A stretch of 64,000 bases of DNA from CALDTK01 sp963837005. GTDB lineage: Bacteria; Bacteroidota; Bacteroidia; Chitinophagales; Saprospiraceae. Below the pieces are notes generated by a model. The model did no database searches and was not told the origin of the DNA. It saw only the letters and a program-made list of their open reading frames with translations. The stretch is from contig CAWIMC010000001.1 of the NCBI GenBank assembly GCA_963837005.1, forward strand, positions 248,001 through 312,000. Direction: 5' to 3'. A program made the position numbers and the translations under genes. Position 1 is the stretch's first letter. Each line of letters opens with the position of its first letter. This document shows, in pieces, positions 1 through 11,261 of the stretch.

Positions 1-28
1 AGGCCCCAACACTTTCGAGTTGGAGCCT
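1..28 (-). terminator. Probable terminator hairpin downstream of rpmA
   Basis: Positions 1-10 and 19-28 form a 10-bp stem with one mismatch around an 8-nt loop. It lies just beyond the rpmA stop on the minus strand. Any T-tract would be outside the window, so termination is inferred from position and stem only. Confidence 0.5.
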
Positions 29-56
29 TTAATGCTTGATAACGTTGATATGTCGA

Positions 57-752
57 CTACTTGCCTCCGTCGAGTTCGTCCTGAAGGACCTTGAGCTCGT
101 CCCACTGGCCGTCGCGGGCCATAGCGGCCTGACGCGCCCAGGTAGTGGGTTGGTGAACACGGAACTTTGCCCCGGCCTCATCTAGGATGCTTTGAAGATG
201 CTCTACGGTTGCATCAGCGAGCGCTGCAAACGTGAGGATACCAGCGTTGGCGAGAAGTTCGGCAATTTTCGGACCGATGCCCTCGATGCGGGTGAGGTCG
301 TCTACCGAGGCGATATCGGCTTCGGGTGCGGCAATTGGTTGAACTTCTTTAACAGCCTCTACGAAGGCCTCGACGGCGGGGGCGGTTTGCGTTGTTTTGG
401 CGACAGCCGTCTTCTGACTCTGCTGAACTGCGGGAGCTATACTGGTAGCGGCCTCCTTCGTGCCGATAACGGGGCGCGTGCTTGCGGCGAGCTCAGCATC
501 GTTGGCGCGAATACTCACGTAGGTCCGGTCGTCGCGACGGCGACGGTACACGACCGTGCCGTCTACTTTGGCGTGGAGGGTGTAGTCCTTGCCCATGTAG
601 ACATTGGTACCTGGGTGGAATTTCGTGCCGCGCTGACGCACGATGATGTTACCGGCAATGGCGGTCTGACCGCCGTATAGCTTGACGCCGAGGTATTTAG
701 GATTGCTGTCGCGTCCGTTGTCGGTAGAGCCTGCACCTTTCTTATGTGCCAT
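57..752 (-). CDS. rpmA: Ribosomal protein L27 with C-terminal helix-hairpin-helix extension
   Basis: Large-subunit ribosomal protein L27. The N-terminus MAHKKGAGSTDNGRDSNPKY and the GGQTAIAGNIIVRQRGT block are classic bL27, a family of about 85 residues. This protein has 231. After a low-complexity Ala/Val/Thr/Gln linker (about residues 95-145), the C-terminal 85 residues contain DDLTRIEGIGPKIAELLANA, a helix-hairpin-helix of the kind that binds nucleic acid, then a helical tail ending DELKVLQDELDGGK. I recall this tail from Bacteroidetes L21 proteins, so on L27 it looks like a swapped location. It lies downstream of rplU in the usual order. The L27 call is secure; the role of the tail is unknown. 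Confidence 0.95.
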   Translation of the reverse strand: MAHKKGAGSTDNGRDSNPKYLGVKLYGGQTAIAGNIIVRQRGTKFHPGTNVYMGKDYTLHAKVDGTVVYRRRRDDRTYVSIRANDAELAASTRPVIGTKEAATSIAPAVQQSQKTAVAKTTQTAPAVEAFVEAVKEVQPIAAPEADIASVDDLTRIEGIGPKIAELLANAGILTFAALADATVEHLQSILDEAGAKFRVHQPTTWARQAAMARDGQWDELKVLQDELDGGK

Positions 753-790
753 GATCTATTGTATTGAGTGGGTGAGGGAAGGGGGAGGCC

Positions 791-1105
791 TTAGTGGCTG
801 ATGGAGTCGATGGTGATCTTCGAGAAGGACTGGCGGTGGCCCATCTTGCGACGGTAGCCTTTGCGGCGCTTCTTTTTGAAGACGATCACCTTATCGCCAC
901 GGACGTGCGAGTTGACGGTGGCCTTGACGAGGGCTCCGGCGACTGCCGGAGCGCCGATGAGAGAGTCGCCGCTGTCCGGGGCGATGAGGTGCACTTGGTC
1001 GAACTCGACTGCGGCACCTGCTTCGGCATCTAGCTGGTGGACGAAGAGCGCCTGGCCCTCGGTCACTTTAAATTGCTGACCAGCGATGGTAACGATAGCA
1101 AACAT
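791..1105 (-). CDS. rplU: Ribosomal protein L21
   Basis: Large-subunit ribosomal protein L21, 104 aa, normal length for the core family. It starts MFAIVTIAGQQFKVTEGQ and carries the conserved basic stretch KVIVFKKKRRKGYRRKMGHRQ. It is the first gene of an rplU-rpmA pair with a 38-bp gap. It ends right after the core domain, without the helix-hairpin-helix extension that is instead found on the neighbouring L27. Confidence 0.97.
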   Translation of the reverse strand: MFAIVTIAGQQFKVTEGQALFVHQLDAEAGAAVEFDQVHLIAPDSGDSLIGAPAVAGALVKATVNSHVRGDKVIVFKKKRRKGYRRKMGHRQSFSKITIDSISH

Positions 1106-1147
1106 GTGTGGAAATTGATTTAGAAAACGGGCGCGAAGATAGTCCGC

Positions 1148-2398
1148 TCAAATTAACTCCCGTAAGGTAAATCGGATCGTGCTGCGCAGGTCGTCCCGCA
1201 CAATCTGGAGGTGAATCTTGCGGCCCACCCTACCGCGTAACCGCCGCTGGATCTCCCCGGAGGATAGTAAGCGCACAGGGAAGCCGTTGAACTTCCGGAT
1301 GAGGTCACCGGCTCGAATCCCGGCTTCGCTCGCGGGGGTGTTTGGGGCGACGAACTGGACCCTCACTGCCCCGAGGTCTAGTCCATCGTCGATGACTTTC
1401 AGCCCAGAGCGGTCGTAGGGGAGCGGTCGGGTAACGCGGCGGCGGGGGACGAGGTGGACGACGCGTTGCGGATAGTTGATAGCAACGTCGAAGCGGCTCA
1501 ACAGCCGGTTGCCGATCACGCCATTTCTTTCGATGATTGATTCGCGCAACAGACTGTCGCCCGCGATCTGGAAATGGGTAACGATACCTGTTAGCGGTAG
1601 CCCGTCCACATATAGGGTGTCGCTCCGGCCTACGAAACCGACCAAGCTGCCTCCGAGGCCGTGGCCTATGGCACCCGCGACAATTTGCGGGGGGTAGAGC
1701 GTGGAGTCTTCAGGGTTTGCGTAAACCATCGCCTCGAGGGCTGCGCCTGTATCTATGAGGAAGAGCAGCGAATCGACGAAGCCAGGGTGGATTCGCGTCC
1801 ATAAGGAGACGTAGGGCTTGGTATGGTGGACTCTCAAGGGTACCTCGAGACCTCGGCGCGGCGGGCGGAAGTGCTCTGGCAGCAGTAGCGTGATAAGACG
1901 TTCGGCGTAATCGATTTCTACTACGTAAGCGCCAAAGGCTCCGATACCCATGATTCCGTAGACGTCTCTACCGACCATTTCGGTGAGGTCGAGAAATTTG
2001 CTGTCTACGGCGATGATCGGCTGACCAGAGATGTCGAGGTCTCCGACGCGAAGTCGATTCTTTCGGGAGAGCTCTCCAGTGACAGCGCTCGCGAGGTCCG
2101 AACCTACCAGTCGTACAGGATCTATCCGCTCGTCGTCGAGAATGCCGAAGAGGAGTGGCTCTGTGAGGATCGTGAACTCCGAGCCTGTGTCGAAGAGCAG
2201 GTCTACAGGCCCAGCCCTGTTGATGTTGACGCTTACGATGATGAAGTCATTCTCGTACTCGAAGGGAATACGGAGACTGTTTTGCGCAAAAGCCGTGAGG
2301 GGCATAGCGAGTAGCGCGACCTGCCATACCAGGCGTACGGAACAGAGAATTATTGGGGGCGGGTACGGGTAGATCAGCTTAGTGTTAAATTTACACAC
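1148..2398 (-). CDS. Secreted aspartyl protease-family protein with PDZ domain
   Basis: A 416-aa retropepsin-like protein. A hydrophobic leader (VWQVALLAMPLTAFAQ) suggests export. Two catalytic-type motifs, LLFDTGSEFT (about residue 70) and LFLIDTGAAL (about residue 215), mark a two-lobed aspartyl protease of the kind common in Bacteroidota. A C-terminal PDZ domain (about residues 340-410) includes VAPNTPASEAGIRAGDLIRK. Likely a periplasmic or surface protease of unknown substrate. The 5' end is AT-rich with no clear ribosome site; an internal GTG before VRLVWQ is an alternative start. Confidence 0.8.
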   Translation of the reverse strand: MCKFNTKLIYPYPPPIILCSVRLVWQVALLAMPLTAFAQNSLRIPFEYENDFIIVSVNINRAGPVDLLFDTGSEFTILTEPLLFGILDDERIDPVRLVGSDLASAVTGELSRKNRLRVGDLDISGQPIIAVDSKFLDLTEMVGRDVYGIMGIGAFGAYVVEIDYAERLITLLLPEHFRPPRRGLEVPLRVHHTKPYVSLWTRIHPGFVDSLLFLIDTGAALEAMVYANPEDSTLYPPQIVAGAIGHGLGGSLVGFVGRSDTLYVDGLPLTGIVTHFQIAGDSLLRESIIERNGVIGNRLLSRFDVAINYPQRVVHLVPRRRVTRPLPYDRSGLKVIDDGLDLGAVRVQFVAPNTPASEAGIRAGDLIRKFNGFPVRLLSSGEIQRRLRGRVGRKIHLQIVRDDLRSTIRFTLRELI

Positions 2399-2609
2399 AA
2401 GATTTTTAACACCTCAGAATCGGAAGAAAGCTGCAAAGTAGCCGACCTATGGACAACATTGTTTGGGGCATGGGGATAAACTATTTGCCGATTCTCTGCT
2501 TCGATCCTTGCAGGAATGGTCAGGATACCGCACTTTTGGCCCTGCTGCAACCGCGTCGGGTATCCCGCTGGGGTCATAACGTCTAAATCAATCAACAACT
2601 ACACTCTAT

Positions 2610-5600
2610 ATGAATCACCAATACAATTCATCTGCCCGCTGGCTCTGGGTCTTAGCGCTGTTTTTCGCGAGCGCCACTGTTGGCATCGCACAGACTACGA
2701 TCAACGGTCAGATTAAGGACAGCGAAAATGGCGAAACGCTGATCGGGGCTAACGTTGTCGTACCCGGCACCTCGATTGGAACGGCTACCGATTTTGACGG
2801 CAATTTCGAGCTCACCGTGCCCGAAGGCACATCGGCGTTGCAGATTTCGTACGCTGGCTACCAGACCCAAAATCTGAGTCTTACGCCTGGGCAAACGACC
2901 TACAACCTCAACATGTCAGCCGGTGAACTGCTCGACGAAGTGGTCGTCATTGGCTACGGCTCGCAGTCCTCCAAGGAGGTTACGAGTGCCGTCACCTCCG
3001 TGAAAGAGGAAGACTTCAACCAGGGGGTCGTCAACAACCCGACTCAACTCATCCAAGGCAAAGTAGCCGGTCTGCAGATCGCTAACCCAGGTGGTGACCC
3101 GAATCAAGCACCTACCATTCGACTCCGTGGACTTTCGACACTGGGCGCAAACACGGAGCCACTCGTCATTATCGACGGGGTAATCGGGGCATCGCTGAGC
3201 AGCGTTGACCCGAGCGATATCGCCTCGTTTGACGTACTCAAGGACGGATCTGCTGCGGCGATTTACGGTACACGTGCCTCGTCTGGCGTAATCATTATCA
3301 CCACGAAGAAGGGAAAGGCTGGCGATGCTACAGTAACGTACAACGTGCAAGGAGGCGCAGAAACCCTTGCCAAGGGTGTGGAGATCGCTGATGCTAACCG
3401 TTTCGTCGAGCTTCGCGGAGCCGCCGCAGATGGTGGCGAACGCAATGACCTCTACGACGAGCTGACGCGTACGGCCCTCTCGCAAATTCACAACCTCAGC
3501 GTGAGCGGGGGAGTAGGCAAAGGCAACTACCGCGCTTCGGTCAACTACCGTGACGTTCAAGGGGTCGCTAACTTCTCAGGCTTCGATCAGCTCAACGGCC
3601 GTCTTTCGGTCACTCAATCTGCCTTGAACGACATGCTCAAGTTCGACTTTACCGCCACCACGACGACTCGCTCGGCGGACGTCGGATTTAATGAAGCCTT
3701 TCGGTATGCGGTTATCTTCAACCCAACGATCCCCCTCCGGGGCACCGTTGCACCTGCGGGAGCGAACTACAGCTACATTGGGGGTTATGCCCAGGTTGAT
3801 CAGTTCGACTATTTCAACCCTGTGGCTATCAACGAGCAAAACTCCAACGTGAGCCGCGTTCGCGACCAGCTGCTTTCCGGCCGGGTCACCCTTACGCCGA
3901 TCGACGGGCTCGACATCGCAGCGTTGTATTCCCGTAACTACGTCGACAGTCGCTTCGACCAGCTACTACTCGCAAGTAAGCCGCTTCGTCGGCGAAGGTG
4001 CAGAAGGCCGTGGGCAGCGCACCACTCGTGAGAACCGAAATAATCTCTTCGAGGTGACCGCCAATTACGGCCTGGACCTTTCAAACAATTCCTCTCTGTC
4101 GTTCCTAGCAGGCTACAGCTACCAGCAACTCGAAGAGGACCAGACCTTCATCAGTTCTGGAACCTTCATTTCGGACCAAGCTGGAGTTAACAACTTCAAC
4201 TTCAGTAATGACTTTGCTCAAGGTCTCGCCAACGTATCGTCTGGAGGCGACCGTAGCGAGTTGCAATCCTACTTCGGTCGGGTGAATTTCGACTTTGACG
4301 ATACCTACTTCCTTAGCGCTTCGGTCCGACAGGACGGATCGACTCGGTTTGGTGCCAACAACAAAACCGGTATTTTCCCAGCTGTCTCGGGTGGTGTTAA
4401 CCTCGCAAAATTCGTGACGAGCCCACTGGTCAATACGCTCAAGCTCCGTGCGGGCTACGGTGTGACAGGTAACATTCCAGGGGGTAGCCGTCAGAGCATC
4501 CAAGTTTTCGAACCAGGTAATCAATTCTTTTTCCGCGGCCGGTACGTGCCCTCTTACGGGATTACGCGGAACGCTAACCCAGATCTCCGCTTTGAGCGCA
4601 AAGGCGAACTCAACGTAGGTCTCGATCTTGCCTTCCTCGACTACAAGCTCACGGGCTCGGTTGACTTCTTCAATCGCCGGACTACCGACCTCCTCTTCCC
4701 TGTACCGGTATCGGTCGGTAGCGAAAACCCAGCAACGGGTGGATCCTACGTAGCAGGTGTCATCAATGCCAATCTGGAGGATGTCGCTTTCGTGAACACA
4801 GGTGTCGAGCTGGCGCTCGGCTACGAAGTTGCAAGTTCGGAGCGCTTCTCCTGGAGTCCGCGGATCGTGATTTCGACTGTTCGCACCGTGCTCGACTCCG
4901 TAGAAGTAGAGAATCCGTCCTTTCCCTTCTTTACCGGAGGCTCACGTGAAACGTATCAAGCGTCAACTTCTCCGGGCGCGCCAGGACAGAATAACGCTCC
5001 AACGCAGGTTATTCGCGCTGGTCAAGAAATTGGCCAGATCTACACCTACGTCTTTCAGGGGATCTCTGAGACGGGTGATTATATCTTCGAAGACATCGAC
5101 TCGAGCGGAGGAATCACCATCAACAGCGAACTTTCACCAGACAAGCGAGTCGTAGGTAACGGTTTGCCAGATTGGACGCTGGGCTTTCAAAACGAGTTTC
5201 GGTTTGGCAATTTCGATGCTCAACTCTTCTTCCGGGGAGCGTTCGGGCACAGTTTGGCCAATATGCCTCGTAACTTCTACGAGAACGTAGCTCCGACACG
5301 GGGTACGGATAATGTGGTGGTCACCGAGAATTTCGACCCCCTTCTAAATCCATCAGAGCTGCGGTTTAACTCACTATATGTAGAGAAGGCCGACTTCCTT
5401 ACTCTGGACAACGCATCGATCGGGTACACCTTCGACTTGCCTGCAGATTCGCGCCTCCGACGAGCACGCGTCGGTTTGTCTGGCCAGCGACTGTTTTACA
5501 TTACCAACTACACAGGCGTCGACCCAGAAGTCCGTTATGCAGACAACGTCGACCCACTTAACCCGAATATTCTGGCACCGGGCATCGATCGCAGGAACAA

Positions 5601-5649
5601 CTATTTCCGCACGCGGTCCTTTAACCTTCAACTGTCCGTAACCTTCTAA
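2610..5649 (+). CDS. SusC/RagA-family TonB-linked outer membrane protein (one frameshift)
   Basis: Outer-membrane TonB-dependent importer that works with the SusD-type lipoprotein encoded next to it. Order: signal peptide ending VGIAQ, a carboxypeptidase-like plug extension (TINGQIKDSENGETLIGANV), the TonB-box region DEVVVIGYGSQ, the plug with LIQGKVAGLQI and DVLKDGSAAAIYGTRASSGV, then a beta-barrel ending NNYFRTRSFNLQLSVTF. The length of about 1010 aa is typical. A single extra base near 3963 splits the frame; removing it gives a smooth join (FDQ-YYSQVSRFVGEG), so I treat it as one gene. Substrate unknown. The 10-bp gap to susD indicates co-transcription. Confidence 0.93.
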
Positions 5650-5659
5650 GATCCCAATC

Positions 5660-7220
5660 ATGAGCTATACTATCCCAATCTGGAAAACTGCGGTCTGTCT
5701 TTCGGCTGCGCTTCTCCTAGGCCTTCCAGGCTGTACCGACCTCGAGGAGGAGCCCTTCGCTTCGCTCCCGGCCGATGAATTTGGCCAGACGGACAATCAA
5801 TTCATCGCCGTACTTGGCGCCGCTTACACCAGTCTTTACGGACTGCTCGGCAATCACAACAGCTACTGGTCCTTGCAAGAAGTCTCAACGGATGAGGCAG
5901 TCATCCCAACCCGGGGTGCGGATTGGGGCGACGGTGGACAGTGGACGAGAGTCCACACCCACGCCATGGCCCCTAACGAGGAGTCCATCAACAATGCGTG
6001 GACGTTTCTTTTCACCGGCGTCTCTACGACCAATCGTATCCTCGAGCAACTTCAATTACTCGATGCTCAGCGAGCTGCCCCTTTTGTAAATGAACTCCGT
6101 GGCCTGCGGGCATTGTACTACTACTGCCTGATCGACCTCTACGGCAACGTTCCTTTAATCACTCGCTTCTCTGGCTCGGAGGCCAACCCAGCGACACGAC
6201 CGCGGGCAGAAGTTTACGACTACGTCGTTGGAGAGCTCATCGAAATCATTCCAACGCTAGACCCTGCTGCCAATATCAACACCTACGGGCGTCTGAGCCA
6301 AGATGCAGCTCGTGCAATTCTCGCCAAGCTCTACCTCAACAGCGAGGTGTACACCGGAACAGCGCGCTACGCAGAAGCTCTTGCTGTATGCAATGACATC
6401 ATCGCCTCCGGTAACTTCCAACTCGAGGGTAACTACTTCGCTAACTTCAATGTCCAGAACATTGCGTCTCGCGAGAATATTATGGCGATCCCATACGATC
6501 AGGTATTTGCGCAAGGCTTTAACCTCGGTCAGATGACCTTGCACTACCAAAACCAGAATACCTACAGTTCCGCTGAGCAACCCTGGAATGGTTATGCAAC
6601 CCTTCAGGAGTTTTACGACAGCTACGAGGATCAGGACCTCCGTAAAGGAGTCCCCGGAAATCAAGCTATACGCGGTAACTTCCTAGCAGGTGCCCAGTTT
6701 GCTGCTGATGGACGTACGCGGCTTCTCGACCCCGCCGCTGAGGCCTCAGATCCAGATGGTCAACCACTTACCTTCACTCCTGAAATTAATCAACTACGCC
6801 CTGGGGCCCTTCGCCAAGCAGGTGCTAGGATAGGGAAATTCGAGTATGCTTCAGGGTTCCGATCCAGCTTGAACAACGACTTTCCAATCTTTCGGTACGC
6901 CGACATTCTGCTTATGAAAGCTGAGTGCTTGATGAGAATCAATGGCGTTGGAGATGCCGACGCCCTCGAGCTGATCAACCAAGTTCGCGCCCGCGCATCA
7001 GCGTCTCCAGTAACCAGCGCCTCGTTCGAACTGCTGTTAGCAGAGCGTGGCCGCGAGATGTTTGCCGAAGGCTATCGCCGCTCGGACCTTCATTCGTTTT
7101 GGACGCTGGACGGGTACCTGGTGGGAGAAGCCAGCCTCCGCCGATTTCACTAAGCTAATGCCGATCCCAACCAATCAGATTGCTTCTAACCCTGGCTTGG
7201 TCCAGAACCCAGGGTACTAA
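5660..7220 (+). CDS. RagB/SusD-family nutrient-binding outer membrane lipoprotein
   Basis: Surface-exposed lipoprotein that caps the SusC barrel and binds its substrate. The lipobox LLGLPGCTDLEEEPF gives the acylated Cys. SusD_N follows (ELRGLRALYYYCLIDLYGNVPLITRF), then TPR-like helices and the C-terminal RagB/SusD segment (FPIFRYADILLMKAECLMRI; LLAERGREMFAEGYRRSDL). An extra C at about 7091 shifts the frame. Corrected, the protein ends NPGLVQNPGY at 7218-7220, matching the usual SusD ending, instead of stopping at 7153. A strong terminator follows, which separates the SusCD pair from the FG-GAP genes. Confidence 0.92.
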
Positions 7221-7241
7221 GCGAGCATCGCTTTAAAGTAG

Positions 7242-7288
7242 ACGAGCCTTAGTGCAGGTTAACACCTTCACTAGGGCTCGTTTGTTTT
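7242..7288 (+). terminator. Rho-independent terminator after susD
   Basis: The stem ACGAGCC (7242-7248) pairs with GGCTCGT (7275-7281). Inner pairs AGTG/CACT and GGT/ACC lie between, and the T-rich run ttgtttt follows. It lies 22 bp after the corrected susD stop. Confidence 0.8.
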
Positions 7289-7345
7289 AGGGACTTTAGA
7301 CCGGCTCGTACCTACTCACTTGTCATCGATCTTTGATATAGTCTT

Positions 7346-10300
7346 ATGCCGCGTAAGAGACACCTCAGAGTCTGTGTCGCCGTAGTACTCTGTGGTCTGG
7401 CTGAGCTTGCTTGCCACTCCGAGCCTACAGACAGCCATCGGTTTACGCTCATCGACGCTCAATCAGCGGGTATCGACTTTGCGAACTTACTTCCGTATAC
7501 AGATACGCTAAATCCATATACGTACAAAAGCTTCTTCAATGGGGGCGGTGTCGCTATTGGCGATCTGACCGGTGACGGCCTGCCGGACTTGCTTTTTACG
7601 GGAAATCTCGTGGACAACAAGGTTTTCGCCAACCTCGGAAACTGGAAGTTCGATGATATTACTCAAAGCTCGGGACTCGGTGGCGAAGGTGCCTGGAACT
7701 CAGGGGTATCATTGGCCGATGTGAATGGCGATGGACTGCTCGATGTCTACTTGTGTAAGTCGGGTCCTCCGGTCGGTACAAATCGACGTAACGAGCTGAG
7801 GATTAACCAGGGTGATGGAACGTTTAAGGACGTTGCAGCCAAGGTAGGACTCGATGAACTGGGTTTCTCGATCCAGGGCGTCTTCTTTGACTACGATCGC
7901 GATGGCGATCTAGATATGTACTTGCTCAGTAATTCTATCCGTGCTACAGGTGCTTTTGACCTGCGGACAGACCAACGCACACTGCGCGACACATTGGGTG
8001 GTAACAAGCTGTTCAAAAACCTGCTCGCCGAAACCGGCACCTTGCGCTTCGAAGATGTATCAGAAGCGAGCGGGATTTACGGCTCCAGTATTGGCTTCGG
8101 GTTGGGTGTAGCCGTTGGTGACATCAACGGAGACTATTGGCCCGATCTGTATGTATCAAATGACTTCTTCGAGCGGGACTACCTATACGTCAACCTTGGC
8201 GACGGGATCGGTTTTGCCGAAAGGCTTACTCGAGCTCGTACCCGAAACAGCGATGGGTGCTATGGGCGCCGACCTCGCCGATGTTACGGGCGATGGTGCT
8301 CCTGAGATCTTTGTCTCCGAGATGTTACCCAGCGACCCAGAGCGATACCGCTCCAAGACAGTGTTCGAGACCTGGTCTACCAGGCGCGCCGCAGAGACTG
8401 CCGGGTACCACCACCAGTTTGGTCGGAACGTTTTGTTGGAGAATGATGGAAGTGGGCGCTTTGCGGAGATCGGTCGGATGACGGGACTCGATGCGACCGA
8501 CTGGAGCTGGGGTGCCCTCTTTGCAGATCTAGACAACGATGGATGGAGAGATCTTTACGTTGCGAATGGCACCTTCAAAGACCCTCTCGATCAGGACTAT
8601 CTGCGTTTCGTGGCCAACGATCAGCAGATCCGAACAGTGGGTCCGCGAGGGTGGGGAAGTCGTCCGCAGGTTGATTGACTCCATGCCGAGCGCTCCTATA
8701 CCCAACGTAGCGTTTGCCAATCTCCGCGGCCGCGGCTTTGCGGATTCTACCCAAGCTTGGGGTCTCGACTTGCCGAGCTTCTCGAATGGATCGGCGTACG
8801 GTGACCTGGACGGTGATGGGGATCTCGACCTCGTGGTTAACGTGGCTAACGGACCGCCCCTCCTTTATAAGAATAATAGCGGTACGTTCACCCCGAGCAA
8901 TTTGGGGTATACCTTCGAACTTCTCGATACTATTTCGACCGCTAATCGGCTTGCGATCGGCTCCCGAGTTGAGGTCTACACAGCTGGGCAGTCACAGGTA
9001 GCGGAAGCAAATTTTACCAAAGGCTTCCTCAGCAACGTTGAGCCGGTACTCCACTTCGGTACGGGCAGTTCTCGCATCGATAGCCTACGCGTATCCTGGT
9101 CTAGCGGCGGGGTGGAGACTTTTACGGACTTCGATACTAGGCGCCACGTTTTACTTCAACGCACAGTCTCGGCTACACCGCAAGCTGCTCGCCCGATTGC
9201 AGCTGGAAATGATAAAGGTTGGGAGCCGCTTGCTTGGAGACACCGCGAAAGTGTACACGACGATACCGACCGCTACCCATTTCTGCCGGAGATGCATAGT
9301 GCGGAGGGGCCTGCGCTAGCAGTCTCGGCAGCTAGTGGCCGAGGGGCACGCTCGGTCTTCATCGGTGCGGCCGCCGGCCGCAGTTCTATCATCGCTACGA
9401 TCAGCCAGAGCGGGGCCTGGACAGCGGTCGACTCCAGCGCCTTCGTAGAGAGCAGTAAGGCAGAGCACGTAGACGCTGTGTGGGGCGACATCGACGCCGA
9501 TGGTGACGAGGATCTGGTGGTCGGCTCTGGTGGCGATGAAGCGATTTTCGGCCTCACGGAACGCACCTTGCAAGTCTTTCGTCGCGGACCTACCGGTAAG
9601 TTATACGACGACCCCTCGGCGACGAGTTCGTTCACGAATGGGCTCTCCTGCGGGGCGCTACTGCTAGAAGATTTAGATGGCGATGGTGACCTGGATATTT
9701 TTTTCGGTACCCATTACGCTATCGGGGCTTTCGGTCAGTCCGCTCCTTCGATTGTGCTCCTCAACAACGGCAAAGGGGTGTTCAGCCCTTCGCCTCCGAC
9801 GCAGTCTCTACTTGGCTTAGATCGCGTGAAGGCTGCATTGATGACTGATCTCGATGGCGATGGCAAGCGGGAGCTAGTAGTCGCGCAAGAGTTTGGTCCC
9901 GTGACGGCTTACCAGTGGCGTGAGTCTGGGCTGGTCCAAGTCGCTGTGGGACCACGGGGTTTGTGGCAAGCACTCTTGGCTGTACCCTTAGCGGGGGGTG
10001 GCAGCGAGCTTATAGCCGGCAACCATGGACTCAACAGTCGCCTCCGTGCTTCGCCAACTTCTCCCCTCAACTGGTGGCTGGTGGACCTCGACAATAACGG
10101 TACACCTGAGCAATTCTTAAGCATGGGGCCCGCTGGCGAGGACGTGCCGCTGGTTCAGCTCCAGGAGATCGCCGCCAAAGTCCCTAGCATACGTAAGCGG
10201 TATAGCCGCTTTAAGGCTTTCGCCAAAACTACTACGTTGGACCTCCTCGGTGAGGCGAGGCCTAGGCGCCACCTGTGGGCGGATGAGTTGCGAACCGGAA

Positions 10301-10638
10301 GCCTACGGTGGGTATTGGGGACAGACTCACTGCGTTTCGTAGCCCTCCCGACGGAGACACAGCGAACGCAGATTCGGGCGCTGGCGCTCGGCAATGGCGC
10401 TGATCGTGTGGTATACTGCGCCGGCAATTACACTTACGTAAAACCAGAGTTTGGTGGGCAGTACTCGGGCCGCGGGGCTGCGCTACGTCGTGACGCGAAC
10501 GGCGAATGGAAGTTTATCTCTGCTGGATTTCCCTATCTCCGTGGCGAGGTCCGTGGTCTGGCGCTCGCGCAAGGCATGCTCATCGCAGCACTCAACGATG
10601 AAGCCCCCTTAATGTATTCTCTCAACACAGACCTATGA
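7346..10638 (+). CDS. CRTAC1-family FG-GAP/VCBS repeat lipoprotein, paralog 1 (two frameshifts)
   Basis: Large exported protein, about 1097 aa when merged. A signal peptide with lipobox-like LAELACHSE is followed by many Ca-binding FG-GAP/VCBS repeats (AIGDLTGDGLPDLLFTGN, GVAVGDINGDYWPDLYVSND, YGDLDGDGDLDLVVNVANG) and an ASPIC/UnbV-like segment near residue 540 (SLRVSWSSGGVETFTDF). These beta-propeller proteins usually sit beside SusCD pairs; their exact role is not established. Extra bases at about 8231 and 8634 break the frame. The conserved repeat reads smoothly across both when they are removed. It overlaps the next gene by ATGA at 10635-10638. Confidence 0.85.
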
Positions 10639-11261
10639 AAAACTCGATAGCGATGGGCTGCTGGTCGGTCCTGTTACTGCTTTGCGCTTGTACGACATCT
10701 ACTTCTCCGGTTGTGGGTGACTCGCCCGAACTTTGGGCGCAAGACCTTTTTGCCGGTGTGAACCTCGGTATGCAACGGCAGGAATTCTTTGAGTACTGTC
10801 TGGCGGCGAATGCTCGCGGCGAGATGGCAGCGGGACTCGACAACTACGTCCGAATCCCTCTGGAAGACTCTGTAATCGCTCTCAATACGGTCGTGGAGTT
10901 TTTTCCGACCTTCGATACCACCGGGACGATGCTCGCTTTGCCGGGACGATTCTATTCGCTGAGTTGGGCTCCCTGGAACGCCGACCTGAGCGGGGACGCA
11001 CTGCTCGACGCCGTAGTCGCTCACTTGGAGAATACCTTGAGAGGCGAAGCGTTTGAGGTCCTGCCTGGTGCGCCCGTTCGCACCTTCGTCAAGATCGATG
11101 GGCCACGCCGGATATTCGTCCGCCCCCACCCAACGATTGAACAGTTTGTAGAATTCGCCATCGAGCGCGGCGAAGGGTGCCCATCGTGTGACAATACAGA
11201 TCTTTTGAACTTACCGCCGGTCAACCCAGTGTATAGAGACCTAGGCAGAGAACTGCAATAG
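10635..11261 (+). CDS. Small exported lipoprotein of unknown function
   Basis: 208 aa. The N-terminus WSVLLLLCACTTSTS is a clear type II signal with a lipobox Cys. No family is recognised in the mature part; it is acidic, with a CPSCDNTD motif near the C-terminus that could be a redox or metal site. It starts inside the previous stop (ATGA) and ends directly against the ATG of the next FG-GAP gene, so it is translationally coupled to both and is probably a partner of them. Confidence 0.75.
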   Translation: MKNSIAMGCWSVLLLLCACTTSTSPVVGDSPELWAQDLFAGVNLGMQRQEFFEYCLAANARGEMAAGLDNYVRIPLEDSVIALNTVVEFFPTFDTTGTMLALPGRFYSLSWAPWNADLSGDALLDAVVAHLENTLRGEAFEVLPGAPVRTFVKIDGPRRIFVRPHPTIEQFVEFAIERGEGCPSCDNTDLLNLPPVNPVYRDLGRELQ

